In this document: positions 21,279-23,922 of the stretch, in pieces | Numbering within the stretch: the first letter of the stretch is position 1 | How the letters are laid out: every line of letters begins with the position of its first letter | Source of the DNA: a virus | IMG/VR virus record: IMGVR_UViG_3300042731_004523 | Coordinates: 1 to 23,922 of that record | Reading direction: 5' to 3' (one strand) | DNA: 23,922 nucleotides | The notes under the pieces: generated by a model | The model's input: the letters and a program-made list of their open reading frames with translations, nothing else | Told to the model about the DNA's origin: nothing | The model's database searches: none | Translations under genes and position numbers: made by a program

Positions 21279-21631
21279 CCGAGCTATTTCAGCAGATGGC
21301 GAACGTGGCGGTGGGCGGGATTCTCGCGCTGCTCATCATCCGCGAAGTCTTTGACTTTATTCGACGGCGCAATGGCGAACGTCGGCGCCGAGATACGCCG
21401 CCAGGCAAGTCATTGCATTCAACGGACGCTATCATCGATCGCTTGGACCGAATCATCGACCGCCTCGATGAGCTCGCCGATTGCATGCGCGAGGCTAGGC
21501 GCCAGGCCGAGCTCAACGGCGAGGCGCAGGACCGTATCAAACGCCATATTGGCCAGCTCGAACAGACCCTCACCATCATCGAAAAAACCGTCCGGCATCG
21601 GCAGAGCGAGCCGTTGCCGCTGAAAACTTAG
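21275..21631 (+). CDS. Single-span membrane protein with coiled coil, lysis-cassette candidate
   Basis: A 118-aa protein with a GTG start at 21275 (GTGA overlap), preceded by GAGGTG. It has one membrane segment near the N-terminus (VAVGGILALLIIREVFDF), an Arg-rich patch (RRRNGERRRRD), and a coiled coil (DAIIDRLDRIIDRLDELADCMREARRQAELNGEAQDRIKRHIGQLEQTLTIIEK). The layout is like XhlA-type lysis accessory proteins or spanins in reverse. It closes the small membrane-protein group. An upstream ATG at 21164 lies inside the preceding gene and is not preferred. Confidence 0.5.
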   Translation: MTELFQQMANVAVGGILALLIIREVFDFIRRRNGERRRRDTPPGKSLHSTDAIIDRLDRIIDRLDELADCMREARRQAELNGEAQDRIKRHIGQLEQTLTIIEKTVRHRQSEPLPLKT

Positions 21632-21639
21632 GAGCTACG

Positions 21640-22044
21640 ATGTCAAGCTTTGGCAATTTTCTCGAGAATGAACTACTCGACCACGTATTTGGTGCAGCCG
21701 CCTACAGCGCGCCAGCTACGCTTTACCTGGCGCTTTCGACCTCTGACCCGACCGATGATGGCAGCGGGATTTCAGAGCCAAGCGGCGGTTCGTATGCGCG
21801 CCTTGGCGTGGCCAACAATCTGACTAACTTTCCAGCCGCGGTTGGCGGTTCAAAAAGCAACGGGACGGATTTCACGTTTGTTACTGCCACAGCCGGCTGG
21901 GGCGTCATCACCCATATGGCGATTTACGACGCCGCAGTCGCAGGCAATATGTTGGCCCATGCCGCTTTGGCCAGTTCGAAAACGATCGACAACGGTGACA
22001 CCGTCATTTTTGAGACCGGCAATCTGACCATCACCCTGGATTGA
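21640..22044 (+). CDS. Virion/tail-fibre-associated protein (Gp80-like)
   Basis: A 134-aa protein starting SSFGNFLENELLDHVFGAAAYSAPATLYLALSTSDPTDDGSGISEPSG, then GGSYARLGVANNLTNFPA. This opening is very common in a family of phage proteins labelled tail fibre or Gp80-like: 'FxNYLENxxLDHxF ... PATLYxALSTxDP'. The rest is beta-rich (WGVITHMAIYDAAVAGNMLAHAAL). It starts nine bases after the preceding stop with AGGAG in front, and continues the accessory virion gene block. Its exact place on the particle is not known to me. Confidence 0.7.
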   Translation: MSSFGNFLENELLDHVFGAAAYSAPATLYLALSTSDPTDDGSGISEPSGGSYARLGVANNLTNFPAAVGGSKSNGTDFTFVTATAGWGVITHMAIYDAAVAGNMLAHAALASSKTIDNGDTVIFETGNLTITLD

Positions 22045-22048
22045 TACC

Positions 22049-22309
22049 ATGGCGTTTTTGGATGACATTGACCGAAAAGACGTTTGGGCCACATTCATGG
22101 CCGCAATGGAGCACATCGATCGCCCATCCGGAATGACCAAGGTCGATTTCCGAGCGGCTGTCAACGCCATGGATGTGTTCATTGCGGACAATGCTGCGAC
22201 CATTAACAATGCATTTCCGCAACCTGCGCGCTCGGCATTGACTAATGTTGAAAAAATCGGCGTGTTCGCATGGGTGGCGCTCAAGCGCTATGGCAAGGAG
22301 GTCCTGTAA
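22049..22309 (+). CDS. Small helical protein of the accessory virion block, unknown
   Basis: An 86-aa protein: AFLDDIDRKDVWATFMAAMEHIDRPSGMTKVDFRAAVNAMDVFIADNAATINNAFPQPARSALTNVEKIGVFAWVALKRYG. It is fully helical and I recall similar small proteins ('KADLRAAVNAxDDW ... LPEPARSALT') beside Gp80-like genes, but no function is known. The ATG is five bases after the preceding stop and the stop overlaps the next start (TAATG), so it is part of the same operon. Confidence 0.65.
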   Translation: MAFLDDIDRKDVWATFMAAMEHIDRPSGMTKVDFRAAVNAMDVFIADNAATINNAFPQPARSALTNVEKIGVFAWVALKRYGKEVL

Positions 22310-22803
22310 TGGCTTCTGGTCAGACTTTGCTGGTGTTTACGCCTCAGGCTGGCGTACCACCATTGACGAATTTTGCGACGCTCGATGTCAGAAACAACCA
22401 TACTGTATGGGATTTCGACGCCGCGGTCGCCGAGGCGTTGCATTTTGAATCGGTATTGCCGCGCAACTATGATGGTGGCGGGATTACTGCGACCATTATC
22501 TGGTCCGCAGCGACCGCGGTCAGCGGCGTCACCCGTTGGTTGGTATCGTTCGAACGACATCAAGAGGATGTCGATGATATCGATGCCGATTCGTTCGCCA
22601 CAGCCCAGGCCGTAAACGCGACCGCGCCCGCGACCAATGGCGCGCGCGCGTACGATACCGTGGCATTCACGGATGGCGCTCAAATTGACAATCTGGCCGA
22701 AGGAGAATCATTCCGGCTGCGGATTCAACGGGATGCGACAAATGCCTCCGATACAATGGTTGGCGATGCTGAGCTGGCGCGCATCGAGCTGCGCGAGACT
22801 TGA
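22309..22803 (+). CDS. Beta-rich accessory virion protein, unknown
   Basis: A 164-aa protein starting MASGQTLLVFTPQAGVPPLTNFATLDVRNNHTVWDFDAAVAEALHFESVLPRNYDGGGITATIIWSAATAVSG. The 'A-x-x-DxRNxHxVLDFD ... LPRxYxGGG' pattern recurs in phage structural proteins of unknown name. The rest alternates strands (VTRWLVSFERHQED; FRLRIQRDATNASDTMVGDAELARIELRET), consistent with a jelly-roll. AAGGAGG at 22295-22301 fits the ATG at 22309 well; an in-frame ATG at 22270 lies inside the preceding gene and is rejected. Probably a tail-tip or fibre-associated component. Confidence 0.65.
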   Translation: MASGQTLLVFTPQAGVPPLTNFATLDVRNNHTVWDFDAAVAEALHFESVLPRNYDGGGITATIIWSAATAVSGVTRWLVSFERHQEDVDDIDADSFATAQAVNATAPATNGARAYDTVAFTDGAQIDNLAEGESFRLRIQRDATNASDTMVGDAELARIELRET

Positions 22804-22817
22804 TAGGGGTTTGAGCT

Positions 22818-23922
22818 ATGGCGCGATCATTTATTGCTGCATCTAGCCAGTATATCCAGGTCAATAGCGCGCCATCTATCAACCTTGGTTCCGTAGATTT
22901 CACTGTTTTAGCTTGGGTCAGATTCCCGACCGAGCCCCCAGATAACTCAATGATCGTCGGCAAGCGGGCTGGCGGGTTCGATGGCGATGAGGGTTGGGAG
23001 TTGAAAATTGACAAAGGCGGAGATCCAAGCGTTCGTTGGGACGTCGAAACCGATACCACTGGCCGCCAACGTGCCGAGGCGACCATCGGTGCATTGACCG
23101 ATGGCAACTGGCATTTGCTCGCCGGAGATCGCGACACCGATTTGCGGCTTCGTCTTTGGTTCGATGGTGCCGTGGTAAATACCAAAGCCGCAACCACCAC
23201 TGGCAGCGTCAACACCACGACACCGATGGTCGTTGGCGCGGCCTACGATACGCCAACGCCAACCAGTTATCTGACCGGCGAAATCGGACCGGTGTTTATT
23301 TGCGATCGGATTCTGAGCGATGGCGAGCATGCATGGCTTGCAAAGCGATTTTCTGGTCTTTTCTTGCGGCCGACACCGCGGTTTTTGCTCCAACTGATTT
23401 CGCGAGCCGCCGCCAATGAGCCAGACATTGGTGGCGGATTGCTCGGCGCCTTAGGCAATGGCCCGGAAATCGTCGACAATCCGCGGTTGATCTATCCTGC
23501 TGACCCGTACGTCGGCCAAGATCTTTGGTACGAACGTGCAACGGCGACCATCGCCGGTCAATCGTCGCTGACTGCGATCCAAACCAGGGGCCGCACCGCC
23601 AACGCCGTGATAGCCGGCCAATCCGCATTGACGGCATCAGTATCTGTCAGGGTACCGATTGCAGCGACCATCGCCGCGCAATCGACGATCAGCGCAGACA
23701 TCATGCCGGACGCGGCGGCTCGAGCCGCCATAACGGCGCAGTCAACAGTCAGCGCAGCGGCCAATATCAGGGCGTCGGTTGGCACGATTCCCATTGCTGG
23801 CCGGCTGACCATATCGCCTCTGCTTTCGGCCAAGGTACCGGTGGCGGCAACCGTCGCCGCGCAATCCAGCGTTACTTCAATCGCATCGCCCCGCGCTGGC
23901 GTCGCAGCGACTATTGCCGGCC
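22818..23922 (+). CDS. LamG/concanavalin-like protein with 20-residue repeats (3' truncated by window edge)
   Basis: The frame from ATG 22818 is open to the right edge (at least 368 codons). Residues 1-180 look like a LamG-type lectin-like jelly roll: FIAASSQYIQVNSAPSINLGSVDFTVLAWVRFP, GWELKIDKGG, GNWHLLAGDRD, LRLWFDGAVV, then LTGEIGPVFICDRILSDGE. A linker (RPTPRFLLQLISRAAANEP) leads to a set of about seven repeats of 20 residues, such as TIAGQSSLTA, VIAGQSALTA, TIAAQSTISA, AITAQSTVSA, TVAAQSSVTS. This order is known in phage and bacterial surface proteins. It would suit carbohydrate binding plus an extended stalk, which is inference. No ribosome-binding site better than AGGGG at 22805-22809 is seen. 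Confidence 0.78.
   Translation, partial: MARSFIAASSQYIQVNSAPSINLGSVDFTVLAWVRFPTEPPDNSMIVGKRAGGFDGDEGWELKIDKGGDPSVRWDVETDTTGRQRAEATIGALTDGNWHLLAGDRDTDLRLRLWFDGAVVNTKAATTTGSVNTTTPMVVGAAYDTPTPTSYLTGEIGPVFICDRILSDGEHAWLAKRFSGLFLRPTPRFLLQLISRAAANEPDIGGGLLGALGNGPEIVDNPRLIYPADPYVGQDLWYERATATIAGQSSLTAIQTRGRTANAVIAGQSALTASVSVRVPIAATIAAQSTISADIMPDAAARAAITAQSTVSAAANIRASVGTIPIAGRLTISPLLSAKVPVAATVAAQSSVTSIASPRAGVAATIAG
23547..23922 (+). repeat. 60-bp-period repeats at the right edge
   Basis: Seven units of 20 residues (one unit of 21) repeat the core I-A-x-Q-S-x-h-x-A (h hydrophobic) with variable 10-residue spacers. Units begin near 23547, 23607, 23667, 23727, 23790, 23850 and 23910, the last cut by the window. 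DNA copies are diverged but the word GCGCAATC or close relatives recur. The array may continue beyond the window. Confidence 0.8.

Noticed and set aside
22270-22308. Earlier in-frame start for the gene annotated from 22309
   Set aside because: It lies inside the preceding gene, while AAGGAGG is placed correctly for the ATG at 22309.
1-23922. tRNA, rRNA, insertion sequences, integrase, attachment sites, toxin-antitoxin pairs
   Set aside because: I looked for these and saw nothing convincing.

Overview
The window is a 23.9-kb piece of a tailed, contractile (myovirus-type) bacteriophage or prophage genome. Every gene I can support lies on the + strand. The genes are packed end to end with ATGA, TGATG and TAATG overlaps and Shine-Dalgarno sequences of the GGAG/GAGG type. 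The host is a bacterium. The structural families (DUF1073-type portal, DUF2213 protease, DUF2184 capsid, DUF3383 sheath, DUF3277 tube, Gp138-type spike, DUF2612 wedge) and the moderately high GC content suggest a proteobacterial phage, but no host gene, tRNA, integrase or attachment site is present to settle this.

Layout. (1) Packaging and head, 1-7063: C-terminal part of the large terminase, portal, a 60-aa helical protein, a Mu gpF-like head protein with a C-terminal ADP-ribosyltransferase-like domain, a 64-aa acidic protein, a short AT-rich regulatory gap, a prohead protease with an in-frame scaffold, a decoration (cement) protein and the major capsid protein. (2) Neck, 7158-9442: an unknown protein, a DUF4054 connector, a gp10-like protein, a head-closure-like protein and a LIC_12616-type tail terminator. 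(3) Tail, 9454-13609: sheath, tube, tail-assembly chaperone pair with a possible -1 frameshift, and tape measure. (4) Baseplate, 13606-18314: Dit-like/hub-associated protein, Pam3 gp18-like plug, hub, Gp138-type spike, gp25-like wedge, gpJ-like wedge and DUF2612 wedge. This resembles the minimal baseplate of simple myoviruses. (5) Fibre with about 20 glycine-rich repeats, 18314-20275. (6) Four small, overlapping membrane-protein genes that look like a lysis cassette without its endolysin, 20284-21631. (7) Further small virion or tail-tip proteins and a truncated LamG-like protein ending in 20-residue repeats that runs off the right edge, 21640-23922.

Most notable points. The head protein at 2289-3851 joins a MuF domain to an ADP-ribosyltransferase-like module, a known architecture for virion-delivered effectors. 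An out-of-frame 8-bp tandem repeat lies in the linker between the two, and a small acidic gene follows it. The gap at 4067-4200 holds a perfect palindrome, a promoter-like sequence and a 22-bp-period duplication that spans the protease start codon. Other candidates are a nested scaffold start, a strong hairpin after the capsid gene, a slippery heptamer in the tail chaperone gene and two repeat-built host-contact proteins. All assignments come from reading the sequence and recalling protein families; no database search was run.
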